DNA of 64,000 nucleotides from Polytrichum commune (taxonomy: Eukaryota > Streptophyta > Polytrichopsida > Polytrichales > Polytrichaceae). Positions 10,401 through 22,509 of the stretch are shown piece after piece. Made by a program: the position numbers and the translations under genes. The notes under the pieces were generated by a model. It was not told where the DNA came from. It worked only from the letters and a program-made list of their open reading frames with translations, and made no database searches. The stretch covers positions 5,148,001 through 5,212,000 of the forward strand of contig OX485803.1 of NCBI GenBank assembly GCA_950295325.1. Direction: 5' to 3'. The number at the start of each line of letters is the position of its first letter. Within the stretch, counting starts at the first letter, position 1.

Positions 10401-13400
10401 CATGAATGAATGAATGAACGAACAAATAGCAAGTGATGGGGATGGGATCCTAGCTAGTTTGACCGCCGGCACACCGGTTCAACAAGTGCATGATAATCCT
10501 CACCGTCATTTGGATTGCATCGTTGGATGAATGGCGGATGAGCACATCCGTCGAGTGGTGGGCTTGTGTTTCTTGTTTTCTTCTTCTATAAGAGAGCGTT
10601 TACACATTGTGACATAGAGGGGATTTTGGTTGTCGATGTCACCACCATCTGCAAAAGAAATGTCGATTACCGATGCTCGTCTATGAACAACAAGAAAAGA
10701 AAAAAAAGAAAAAATAACGCCAGTATTTAATACCGGCGTGAATGTGAGCCCGTTGGCCATACACTGATCACGGTATTATGTGATGCAGTGTATGGTTTTA
10801 TGCCTCCTATGTATGAACAACAATAACATGTAGTGTCCTATCTTAAGGGTTAAGGGACGAGTCTCGAGATCATTGGAATTTGAGTGCGGACTCGAAGGTG
10901 GGATTCTCAAAATACGGGACTTGGTGTATATGGATCCCAATTGCTATTCACTCACCATATAAACTTCTCCGTCGTGGACGAAGGATCAAATTACAAACTT
11001 GTCCATGCACGTTAGTGTGTAAGGAGGCATTCCAACCATCTCCCATTTAGAACGACTCATACTTCGTGATGCCATTTTTGAAAGTCATAGAATAGTATGT
11101 GAACTTATTTGTAGACTACTAGAAAAAAGCCCCTTGGGTGTTCACTTCTAAAAAGGATGCGTTCACACGGTCGGCAAAAGCCTAGCTCTAGTCGTAATGG
11201 GTCCCGGCCCTCCACCGGAGTCGTTCAAAGTAAGACCAAAGCTAAGGAGGCAACACAATCAAATATTTCCTAATATAGCCTTCCTTCGGCAAAATCAAGG
11301 TGATGATGTATTCTAAGAATGGATTACAATTCGGGCCTTACAATTTTGTAAAACATCCATTCTAAACATTCCATGGCAAAACTTAGGATCTCCTATGTTG
11401 TTTTTTCGCGATAAAATAGTATAATCTTGATTAACACAAATAATTACTAAACTTCATAACAATTTATCCCATTTTCACATCCCAAATGGGACAAAGTTTG
11501 CATGTTTGGGGAAAGCTCCATGCTAAGGAGAAGGAGATGACCCTTCTTTCTATGGTAGCTAGATGTTACAAAGCCAAGGCCACGGGTGATGGAGGGAAAC
11601 ACAATAGAACAATCTTAAGAGAAGAGCCTAGAGAACCTACTCCCAATGCAAGACCAACACGTTGCATCCCCCCCCCCCAACAAAAAAAAAACAACAACAA
11701 CAAAAACAAATTATATATGTGTATATATAGAGAGAATGATAAAGCCATTGTGATTTAAGCTTAATCCATTCCAACCGCATCCCGTTGTTGTAACTTAGAC
11801 ATAGTGTTCATATTCAAACAAACAAAAACGTAGTCACAAACTCCAAAACATTTCCGCCCATTTTCACAATCCCAAGCAGACAAGCTCAATGTGTAATCGG
11901 GGGGGATTTTGGCTCTTATATGAAGTGGCTTACCCCTCCCCCGGAGTTGCTAAAGGTTAGAAATCCAAAGCTAGGGAGGGAGGGCTTGGGGTTCATGGTG
12001 TCTTTGTTAACTCGTCCTCTTCATGGATGAAGGACTTGTAGTATAAACGAGTATCTTACATGTTGAGGGCCAATTCATTCTAATTTGACTTCAATAGACT
12101 AATTTGGAATGGATTATGTTGTCTCTGGAGCCAATTTTTCTTAAACTAATCATTCCCGAGTTATAAAACAATTCAATGTGTTTCCACCTTCCTAATGAGT
12201 GTACGTAGACACCACGAATCCCTGGTTGCGTGGGAGCACAATCAAGAACACCTAAGAATAACATGGAATACCTACTCCCAACACCAACGGTTTTTTTAAG
12301 AAAGCATGTACACCTGAACCTCCGTATTGTCACCCTTTGCAATGCCACACCCACTCTTATCCTTGAAACCCCAAGGAACAAATACGTGCAGTTTAAATCT
12401 CCCGCCTTGTTGTCACATTTCCGTCTCCTGCATCACAATTTCGACATTGAAATGATCCACCAAAAAATTCAAACCACGCGCTTGCACACATCATGTTGTC
12501 ATCGTTGTAATCATCGTCATTATCGCAACGTTGACTTTGTGTTATTTCATAATGTCACACACTACACTAACTCTCTATTATCATGCATTCATTTTAACAT
12601 TGCAAACCTCCTTAATATCAAGTGCGCTTTGGTTGCCACATACATGATAATAACATGGAGATTGAAGTGTATCATCCTTAAATCACGGTCAAAGACCCCA
12701 ATCTAGTGTAGTTAGGCCTATGTGAGCAAAGAGGATCTTCATTGATGCATCTGTGTCCAAAGAACAAATTAACAATACACTTGGTGAGGACAAGATAACG
12801 TTGTTGCACCTTGTGGTGCAATAAATACATGGTTTAGTACAATGCACAATGTTAATCAACGTGATCTTCTTGATTTGTCATGGAACACCGAGTGTCACGT
12901 GACACATGCTCTTCTTATCACCTAGCTAGTGCTTGCAAGTCAATCGATGTGGGTTGATAATATACAATATCGTGGGCCACATTGAATCAAATGTTTAATG
13001 TAGTTGTCATGAACTCCATCTTTAGAGGAGAGCACACTAGTGACTAGCCTACCATAGAACTAAAGAAAGGAAAGGTAGAAAAGAAGGAAGGAGGGAAGGC
13101 TAAGAAGGCTATGATAATTTCCGGATACTAATTCACAAATAAATAAAGTACTCACAATCATATTGAACAATTTAAAAAAAAAAATTTAAAAAATATGTAT
13201 ACGAGTTCCCACAATTATAAAACAAGACTACAACCTTGTTTTGGACCCTGTATGATCGTTTGCGGAGATACTACATAATATTTTCATACGAGCTCCAAAA
13301 ATCATGAGGAAATTGGTCACGGTCTCAATATGGATTTTTGATCGGTTTGTCCTAATTGTGTTTAGTGTTTAGGGTTTGGGGTTTAAGGTTGCAACGCTAG

Positions 13401-14681
13401 AAGTGATCGATTTAGTCCATTTACCTACTCGAAGAAGAGAAGGGAAGAGAAGAGAAAAAGTAGAGGAAAAATAAAACAAACGTTTTATGTCACCTACCAT
13501 GGAGGAGGGTAAAAGCTTGAAGAAATATTGTTTAACACAATGGTCTTTTTAAACCCGTAGTAACCCTTAGATTGGGTTAGTGACTCCGATCTGTTCTAAA
13601 TGGGACACGTTTTGAATGAATAAACAACTAACTTGGGAGAGGTGTGTCCTTATCTCAACTCCTTGGTACTGTAAATTGTGGCGACAATATGAATGCAAAA
13701 CTATTGTGAAAACAAGTAATATGGCCTACTCTAATTGTCTAGTCATGATGGAAATAACACGAGCCCGTGACCTCATGTTTTGCCCTAAGCCTTCATGAAG
13801 ACTTCCAGCCAACGTCTTACATAAAATAAAGTAGTCATCCATGTCAATTTCCTAGAAAAAAAAACAAACTTATGTGACCCTCATTAATCTAAAACTACGG
13901 ATATGGCATGGGTTAAAAATTATAGTGGCCCATAATAATTCTCATTATGGATGTTAATATGGCTTTTGAAGAATTACCAAGGCCCACACTTATATGGCAA
14001 TCTAACGAAGTGATCATAAGAAGATCACACTAGGCTAGACAACAAAAAATAAATAAAGAGTGGAAGGAAGGAAAAGAAACAACTTGGACTTAAACAAGGA
14101 GCCTTAAGGTTGGCTACCATTCCTTCCATTATTGTTCTAGGTTCAACAGTGAACAAAATTAGTCCACAATCAACAATGAAGAATAGACACTTTGATAAGC
14201 TATAATATACGTATGAGCTCCAAAAGAAGAAGAAAGAGTATAGCCTTGTTTTGGACTTGCTAATCATCTTGTACTATCAAGCATTTGATTAGTAAGAGAA
14301 GAGAAGAGAAGTGTCTTAGAGAACAAAGAAAGGAAGGCGAGGTTTCCTTCCCTCCCACCCACCCCCATGTGCACATGATTGATCTCTCATCCAAGAAAAT
14401 AAGAATTAGAAGAGCTTGTCATATTTTCATTCATAAAGACATGCCATCATCCATAATCAATTTCTCATCCAAGTACACAAGGGTTATGAGAACTCATCAC
14501 AATGTTTCATCCATTTAGGTACAAAAACATCATCCATAACTCCAAGACTATGTCCACGAGTTTGATAATCAACTTGAGGAGGTGGATGGGGAGTGGATAA
14601 CTCGTCGTTTCTATGGCTCATCATCCACTCTCCCTCTAATTGGTTATCTACCTCAAGGCAAGGGGAAGGGAAAGAGGAACT
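7425..14681. other. Long gene-free region with simple repeats
   Basis: No supported gene is visible on either strand. Local features are a CAA run (about 7440-7461), a TTTC run (about 9777-9799), a poly-C tract near 11669-11680 followed by A-rich DNA, and a GA-rich stretch near 13430-13460. The longest open frame, 12230-12706, has no recognisable domain and His/Asn/Thr-rich composition typical of chance translation. The region is probably decayed transposon and intergenic DNA. Confidence 0.5.
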
Positions 14682-14790
14682 ACACTAAATATGATATTTA
14701 GTGTCACCACTTCTAGTTGTCTTGCTCAATACTAATTGTAAACCATGGTGTAGTGTCACCAACGCTAAGTGTTAACTCAACATTATTTGT
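14682..14790. mobile_element. ATTTAGTG-type MITE fragment
   Basis: It starts ACTACACTAAATATG then ATATTTAGTG, like the copy at 1755-2081, and shares the internal TTGCTCAATACTAATTG segment. It lacks a matching full right half, so it looks like a short deletion derivative. Confidence 0.5.
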
Positions 14791-14799
14791 CATTCCTTG

Positions 14800-15775
14800 T
14801 AATATGTTCATAAGCTGATCGGTTATGACTGATAACCAAGCCAAGTAGGTGGATGCGTTGTGGCTTGCCATCCACTCTCCTCTCATTGGTTATTTGTAGT
14901 AGAGGTGCCTATTCTTGATTAGGACCCCATCGGCAATCTACCGGCTAATCATTTTGATCAGGTTGGGACTAAATTTTGGTTGGGCTAGAACCAACAATGC
15001 CATGACACATGTCTTGGTTTTGAATGCTAAAATGAGGAGGAACGAGCAGTTGAAACGAACACTTATGTCATACTCTAGACATCGGTAATACCTTCAGGCC
15101 AACTGTTGGCTTAAAAGAATCACAATAATTTCAATTTTAGGAATATAAATTACTGAAAAATTTGCACTCCTCTCATTGCCTATCTTCCTACGTGGGAAAA
15201 AAATAAAAATTGCACCACCTTATCCTTCTCCAAATATGGCACAAATTCTCTTACGTGATCCGGTGATGAATGCCTCTACTCTACCTCAAGGCAAGGAAAA
15301 GAAAAGGGATCTAGTCTCTTCTCATGCCCGATCACACCAAACGTTCCGTCCAGTTCCACCCGTGAAATTGTCGGGGATTACGTTCAGAAATAAACGTTTG
15401 CCCACCACTTTTCACACTGTTACAGCCGGAGATGCCGACGGATGGAGTTTGAACTGGCCGGTGTGATCAACCCCTCATGCCCCGATCACACCAAACTTTC
15501 CGTCCGGTTCTAACTTTGAAATTGTTGGGGATTATGTTCACAAATAGACGTCGGTCCACCACTTCTCACACTGTTACAATTGGAGATGCTGATGGATGGT
15601 GTTAGAGCTGGTTGGTGTGATGAGCCCCTCATTGGTGGTCATCTCCCGTCGCCTAATCCCCATATTATGTTCATAAGTTGATTGGTTATGACTGATAACC
15701 AAGCCAAGTAGGGAGATGAGTCACGGCTCATCATCCACTCTCCTCTCATTGGTTATCTACCTCAAGCAAGGCAAA
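14800..15775. repeat. Diverged duplicated segments and a 155-bp tandem repeat
   Basis: Two head-to-tail copies of about 155 bp lie at roughly 15323-15478 and 15477-15632. Both begin near CATGCCCGATCACACCAAAC or a close variant. Flanking them, a segment with GGTTATGACTGATAACCAAG followed by CCACTCTCCTCTCATTGGTTA occurs at about 14818-14890 and again at 15668-15755, with a weaker relative at 14590-14650. This indicates a local segmental duplication. No gene is apparent. Confidence 0.65.
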
Positions 15776-15862
15776 GGGAAGGGAAGGGAAGGGAAGGGAA
15801 GGGAAGGGAAAAGGGGGAACTACTTAGGAAAGGAAAGGAAGGGAAGGGCAGGGAAGGGAAGG
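15776..15862. repeat. GGGAA pentanucleotide repeat
   Basis: About seven perfect GGGAA units run from 15776 to 15810. A second, less regular GGAAA/GGGAA/GGGCA patch follows at 15826-15862. A TTTTG run follows at about 15897-15921. All lie upstream of the phosphatase gene. Confidence 0.85.
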
Positions 15863-15999
15863 TGGACTGCAACACCCAGGTCGTCGTCCCTTGCCTTTTG
15901 TTTTGTTTTGTTTTGTTTTGTTCTCGTGGGAGCTAAGGGCAGCAGCCCGCGCCTGCCCTTCCCACATCCCATCCCCATCCCCATCTCCCTCTACCCCGG

Positions 16000-17171
16000 C
16001 AACACTTCTTTCCACTTAGCTAGCGACTCATTGCACTCGGACTTGCAAACATTCGAGCAAGCACAAGCCAGCAACGCAAGGAATCACAAGGAACCGAGCT
16101 GCTGAGGTGCTCACAAACAAGCACTCACAAACATGACAGCCGCACACATGACAGAGGCTTAGAAGCAACAGGAACAGGAGGAGCAGCAGCAAGACAAAGG
16201 CACAAGACAAGGCGGTGGCCTCGTGGTGTGAAACAGCAAGGTTTCATTTCATCAAGTTGCTGCAGCAGCAGCAGCAGCAGCAGCAGCAGCGCCACCGCCA
16301 TCATCATTATCATCATCATCAAGAGCGAGAAGGTTTGGAGCAGGATGAAGAGCAGTGACGAGGAGGAGCCGGGAGAGGAGCGGTGCGGGGAGAGGGAGAG
16401 AGAGGGAGGGATGATGAGGAGGTTGGGGTTTGAGTGTGTAGATGGCGGATGGTTGGTTGCGTACTACTAGGGATGGTGGTATGGGTGGGAATGAAGAAGC
16501 TTACTTCGGAGGTGGAGGAGGATGGGGTGCAGCTGAGGAGTGGGTGCAATGAATTTGGGGGATCATCAAGACCTAAGTTAGCTGGTGAAATGCAGGGGCA
16601 GGGGTAGGGTAAGGGGGAGTGGGGAGGCAGGGAATTGGGAGGGGGTTTGGGCGACGAGGAAGAAGATGAGGCGGAGGGGTGGCGAATTTGGGGGTAGGGT
16701 TTGCGGTGAGCGGATGGGGCAATGTGCTTATGTGCTGCCGGATGTTGAGGTGTTGACGAGGAGACTGCGAAGAGGAGGAGGGGCGAGCTCAATAACAGGA
16801 GTAGAGGTGATGGTTATTGGCCATGGGGTAGAGGCATGTGATTGAGAGGGAGTGGAGTGGAGTGGAGTGCGGGGGGAGTTTGAAGGTTGGAATGTATGCA
16901 TAAAAGTGACTGAATGAATGAGCGATTTGGTTGTGAGCATCATCATCATCGGCCAGGTAGCAGCAGCAGGAGGAGAGGTGAGGGGTGTTGGCCATGATGT
17001 GATTTCAGAGGAGTGGAGTGCAGGGGGAGGTTTGAATGTGTGTATGAATGAATGAGAGCGGATGTGAGCGATTTGGTAGTAAGTTGTAAGCATCATCATC
17101 ATCATCATCGGGAAGTAAGCAGTAGGAGTGGCAGCAGCAGCACAGCAGCACAGCAGCAGAGGGAGAATGCG
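16000..17171 (+). promoter_or_regulatory. Long repeat-rich 5' region of the PP2C gene
   Basis: The DNA before the phosphatase start is strongly purine-biased on the + strand and rich in trinucleotide runs: (CAG) at about 16261-16290 and (CAT) near 16301-16320, 16938-16949 and 17091-17108. A degenerate direct repeat of about 165-170 bp (roughly 16805-16983 and 16984-17150) carries GCGATTTGG, a CAT run and GCAGCAGCAG in both copies. It probably contains the promoter and leader. Whether a leader intron exists cannot be told. The in-frame ATG at 17052 would add 40 residues encoded by the repeat. Confidence 0.5.
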
Positions 17172-20100
17172 ATGGGAAATAGGGTGTCACGGGTTGTGGT
17201 GGGGTGCTTCACACCGCAGAGGGGGGATAAGTATAATCCGCAGGGTTTGCATTTCCCTGAGCCACTGGACGAAGGATTGGGGCATTCATTCTGCTACGTT
17301 CGACCTGCATTGGATTCTCCCGCTCTGTCTCCCACACACGAACATGAACACTCCGGTGACTTGTCACCCCCCTCATCCGACCTCGCCTTTGACTCTGACT
17401 CCGGCATCATCGAGACTGACTCACAGATTGGGGCGTTCTCAGGGGAGATTCCAAATGTGGGAGGGAATGGTGAGCTGGAGCTTCCGATGAATAATTCATC
17501 TAGATCTCAAACCTCGGAACAACAACAACTACAACAACAACAACGACCTAGAGTGGGATGGGAGAGGATGGGCAGCAATAACATGAACAATAACATGAAC
17601 AACATCAATAAACACATGAGTAGTGATGCCATGGTTATCAACAAGGTGAAGAATGTCCCCGAGACTTCGTTCAAGGCAATTTCGGGGGCTTCTGTGAGTG
17701 CCAACACAGCAACTCCTCGGTCAATTGCTTCCCAAGAGCAGTTCAATTCTTTCTCCAATGTGCCTATTGAAAGAGCAGCAGCTTTTGAGAGCACTGCCTC
17801 CTTCAGTGCTTTGCCTTTGCAAAGGGTGGCTAACTCTGGGTCTATGTCATCATCTGGGCCTGCCTCTGGGCCATTGGATACAAGGGGCTTTCAGTCTGGC
17901 CCTTTGGAGAGGCAGTTCATGTCAGGTCCTTTGGAGGGGCGGGACTTCATGTCCGGGCCAATGGAGAGAGGGTTTATGTCTGGGCCATTGGAGCCTGTGG
18001 ATCGCAGCACATTCTCTGCCCCCCTTGCAGGGCCTTACCGTGGTGGCAGCAGACGGAGAGCGTCCCTTAGAAGGTTTGTTCGGACCATGAGTGGTCCCAT
18101 GCGAAAAGCCATAGCCAAAACGGTGTCAAAAACCACGGCAACGTTGGCGCGATCTATTGTGGTGCCCATGAGGCATTACTTTGTGATGGGGGGAGAAATG
18201 AAAGAGGGGGGAGGTGGTAGAGGAGAGCTTTTGCAACAAAACTCCCTTGATGATTCGCCCATGGATGGTGGTAATGGTGGGTTTTCGGGGTCTGATCTGA
18301 GTGACAAAGAAGCCAACAGTCTGCAGTGGGCGCAAGGGAAGGCGGGCGAAGACCGTGTGCATGTGGTGTTGTCTGAAGAACATGGATGGTTGTTTGTGGG
18401 GATTTATGATGGGTTCAATGGGCCTGATGCCCCCGACTTCCTCATGAGCAATTTGTATCCTGCAATCTACAGGGAACTCAAGGGGCTTCTGTGGGATCAG
18501 AGATGTGGTTTTGAGCTTTTCAATGGTAGTAGCCCTGCGGGAGGAAGGATAGGGTTAGGAAGCTCAGAAGGGAATGAAAGTCCTGGTGGCAAATTTTTCG
18601 CGCGCCTACGACCTCCAGTGGCTTCTGCTGCCACTTGTGGTGATCCTGCGCAGGATGGATGTGGCCATCTAGATTGTTGTGTCAGGAATCAGGTCAACAA
18701 TCCCGGGGAGCTCAGCAGCTGTTGCAAATCCCTGGCTGTGGAGGGAACGGGGGATGAAGATGAGAGGTTGGGTGCTGAAGATATGATGGAGTGTGCAGGA
18801 AAATGCCAGCATCAACAACAGCAGCCCTTGCATAGAAGGATGCTGTCTGAAGATGATGATGACACAGTTGATGATTTAGGCATGACGGCACCTGATGATA
18901 TGAGTAATGGTGACCATGTGCAAATCACTTGTGAGGTAGAGACCACTGCGGTGTCTGATGATGTCCATGAACAACAGCAGCCAAAGGAAAACCTAGAGAG
19001 AGCTGGAGAAGAACAAGCACAGGGAACCTCTGACCTAAGCACAAAAGAAGATGAAAATAAGTTTGATGCAGTTATAGGATTAGAACAAGAAGGGAAACTC
19101 ATTGAAGACAGGTTAGCCGTACCTGAGGGGACTGAGCAGAAGGTACCACCAATTGTTTCTCAGGTGGACACACCTGAACTCATAGGATCTAGTCATGTAC
19201 ACTTTGCTGAATATTGTCCAGTGAAAGATAGTAGGCCTGTTAGCTTGAAATTGCGAGTGGCACACAATCGGCGTCAAGAGCAACACCGGAAGTTTGCCAA
19301 ATGGAGGTAAACAAGCATGTTGTCCCGGAATTGGGTACTTTCTTTTTGTATACAAGGATCTAAGATGCATCCAGGTTTTGTCAGAGTTTTTCCATGCCAT
19401 CTTCTGTTAGGGATCGCTAGGTCGATATTTTGGAGAAAGTTGTCCTTGCTAAATGTGGGGTGGAGATATTAACCAGTTTGTAAGGATTGGAAACCCTGTT
19501 AGTGCAGCACTCAACTCATTGACCTTGTTTAGCACGTACCAGGGCTTTTGATACTATTGGCTACTTAACTACTTTCATGTGCTTGCAGATATGACTGGGA
19601 GCAAGAGAGACTTGAGGAGGAAGAGCGACTCAGAGAGAAACTTAGACTTGAGCAGGAAGCCCGAGAAACTGGAAGGAGTTCTGTGGATCATGATGCCATC
19701 TTGAGAGCACTCTCTCGTGCATTGGAAGCTACAGAAAATGCTTATTTAGAAATGGCTGACAAGTATGTGATATTACTTCAACTGCTTCCACTTTCCCTTC
19801 TTAGCTCCTGGGGTCACGGTACTGTTGATTATTAGCCCATGGTTTGGTTTCTGACTCTTCTTTCTACATATTTGTATGCTTCTTCAGTATCATTCCCTAT
19901 TTCTCATACAGGGGTTTTTGACACAGGGTTCTACATGAGAATCCTGAATTGGCGTTAATGGGATCTTGTGTGCTGGTGATGCTCATGAAGGATGAGGATG
20001 TATATATTTTAAATGTGGGAGATAGTCGGGCAATCATTGCTCAAGAGAAACGGGGCTCTTTTAGTTCACTATCAAAATTGTCTCATGGCCAGCTTAATAG

Positions 20101-22509
20101 CCACAAACTAGATGAACATGAAAGGATTGGAGCCCGTGACTCTTTGCTGCGTCAGGAGCTAGAGAAGATCATTGAAGAATCTCCTACAGAATTGGAAGCC
20201 CATGAGGGTTCACATGCACCACCCCCACCTGGATTGTCACTATTAGGTGCCTTGCAACTTACATCAGATCATAGTACCAGCATTGTTGAGGTGAAATCAG
20301 CTTCTCTCTTCTATGCTCCAATTCCATTTTATTATAACCTATTTCTTAGGAAATCCTTGGTTTAATCAGATTTTATGATTGAAATCCGTTTCCCCTCTCT
20401 GTGATGGGTGTGTAGGAAGTGCTGAGACTGAAGGCCGAGCATCCTAATGATGAGGATATAATTTCAAATGATCGAGTGAAGGGAAGGCTAAAGGTGACAC
20501 GTGCATTTGGTGCTGGATTTTTAAAACAGGTGACAATCTGCAGCTCCTTGTGTGACAATCTATAGAAGTCAAACAGGTCAATAAGTGTACATGAGTTCAT
20601 GCACATGAATGTGGACGAGTCTTAGGTTGTTCAAGCAGAGAGACTGGGTTCTGACAAGGTTTCCAACAAAACATCCAATAAGTTCTTCTTGCTGGATGTC
20701 TTTGATCTAGTGTAGGCACCACTTGGAATTTTCTGAAATTGCTGAGGTGTATTGGAACATGCTCAGAATTGTGGATGACTGGAGGCTGGTACTATGGTCT
20801 TCCAGATAGTTTCTTAGTCTAGAAAGCCTATGAATGTTCTATAAATGCTTGAAGTTGTAGGTTTACCATTTCATTTCCACTCTCAGAACCTTCTTATCTA
20901 AGCCTGATTCGGGGTTGAATGTACAATGGTAGACATGTTAGAAGAAAGAGCAATGCAGTGTTCTGACAGTGGTGAGCTAACACATGGAATCTCCACAAGT
21001 GTTCCTTTTTCTTGCCCTTCTCTAATGATTTCATTTCTCTTAAGGGAATGTGTTGTTCTGAATCAAAAGTTTTGCAAGCCTTCAAATGCTCTGCGTGCAC
21101 ATTGTCGCAGCATTGTCACAGTAACCAAGTTGGTTTGTCATTGTTGCAATACAGCCTAAATGGAACAACGTACTGCTCGAAATGTTTCGCTGCAATTTTA
21201 TAGGGAATGATCCTTATATCACTTGCAACCCCTTTTTGCGCCACCATAAACTTGGTCCCCAGGATCGGTTTTTGGTGCTTTCATCAGATGGATTGTACCA
21301 GTACCTGAGCAATGAGGAGGTTGTTTCCCTTGTGGAGTGGTTTATGGAAAAGAATCCAGAGGGTGATCCTGCACAACATCTTATTGAGGAGCTCCTCTTT
21401 CGGGCTGCCAAGAAGAATGGTATAACCCTACAGCCTACTCTTTTTGTATGATTTCTGCATAACATTGTGAGTACCTTCAGAGAGGCATTTTAAAATGATC
21501 AAATTTCAATGACACAAGGCTGTTTCAGACATTGTCAAAATTTTTATGTACTATTCTGCTACACAATGCTTCAAACTGTCACATTATGAAACTATAATGT
21601 GACTTCTTAGTGATGTCTACATTTGTTCAAAACGCAAAACACTCCATGTTTTGAGTTTTTCCTCACCTTGGTTTACACATGTGTCCTCCAATCCTTTTGT
21701 GTTTAGGTTCTTTGTTTGCCATCAAAAAAGAGAACAGAGGAATTTCCCTTGGAACTATCTTGTGTTGCTGATTGTAATAACCACATAACCTTAGGTCACT
21801 TGTAGGCCTTTGGAAATGTAACATAGGCATTAGGTCATGTTTCAGGATTTAGATCAAGATTGGATCTAGAAGTCACCTAAGGGTGCTTGTTCCTTAGGTT
21901 CCTTACATTGTGTGCTGCTATAGTGTTATAATTTCATTGTATCTATCAGAGTAGGTCTTGGGCTGTCCTGATTGCACTTTTGGCCTGGAGTTGGTGAAGG
22001 TTGAGTGTCAATTTTGAGTTGAGTGAAAAACATCCATGTCATTCAGGACCTTTAGATTGTGGGGAACTCAGCTTGACCATCTATGTGCATCATCTCTTTT
22101 CCAGCATAAATCTCATACAGGTCTACTGGCATTATAATAATATGCATTATGTCTGGAAATAGAGCTTTGGAAATCTTGGGAAGCAACTTATGTACTGCAT
22201 GCAAGACTGACAAGTGGAAATAAATAATTAAGCTGATTGTCAAGGTCTATGAAGTCTACTTTGGCTTTCATTTGAAGTTGAGCTCTACACTTGGAGTGCT
22301 TGTACTTACTCAGATCATATGGTTATCATTTGATTAATTTTTGATGTTTTAAGAGCTTCTCTTCTGATTTTTGTGGGTTTCTTGAGGGTACAGGTTTGGA
22401 GGTTAATGAACTTTTGGATATTCCACAAGGTGATCGCCGCAAATACCATGACGACGTGTCAGTCATGGTTGTCTCCCTCGAAGGTAGGATCTGGAGGTCA
22501 TCTGGTTGA
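17172..22509 (+). CDS. POLTERGEIST-like PP2C protein phosphatase, six exons
   Basis: Plant POL/PLL phosphatases are membrane-bound Ser/Thr phosphatases (PP2C fold, Mn/Mg-dependent) that act downstream of receptor kinases in stem-cell signalling. I join exons 17172-19306, 19589-19762, 19927-20290, 20416-20529, 21155-21419 and 22394-22509. All introns are GT-AG and keep the frame, giving 1055 residues. The start [13 protein letters not shown] carries a Gly2 myristoylation site and Cys12, as in [19 protein letters not shown] and the SGPLE-type repeats (about residues 230-295) are family marks. The catalytic domain starts near residue 384 ([14 protein letters not shown]). Metal or catalytic positions appear in YDGFNG (D413), NVGDSRA (D802), DHSTS (D884), SSDGLYQY (D974) and YHDDVSV. 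A long acidic insertion (about 440-710) and a charged helix (713-743) split the domain. It looks intact and is longer than the POL proteins I know. An in-frame ATG at 17052 exists, but the MGN start is the conserved one. Confidence 0.95.

Noticed and set aside
12230-12706. 158-codon open frame
   Set aside because: No domain is visible, composition is His/Asn/Thr-rich and irregular, and no splice or neighbour context supports it.
15776-15862. Possible CRISPR-like array from regular short repeats
   Set aside because: It is a pentanucleotide microsatellite without spacers, in a plant genome. No other array in the window has the repeat-spacer form.
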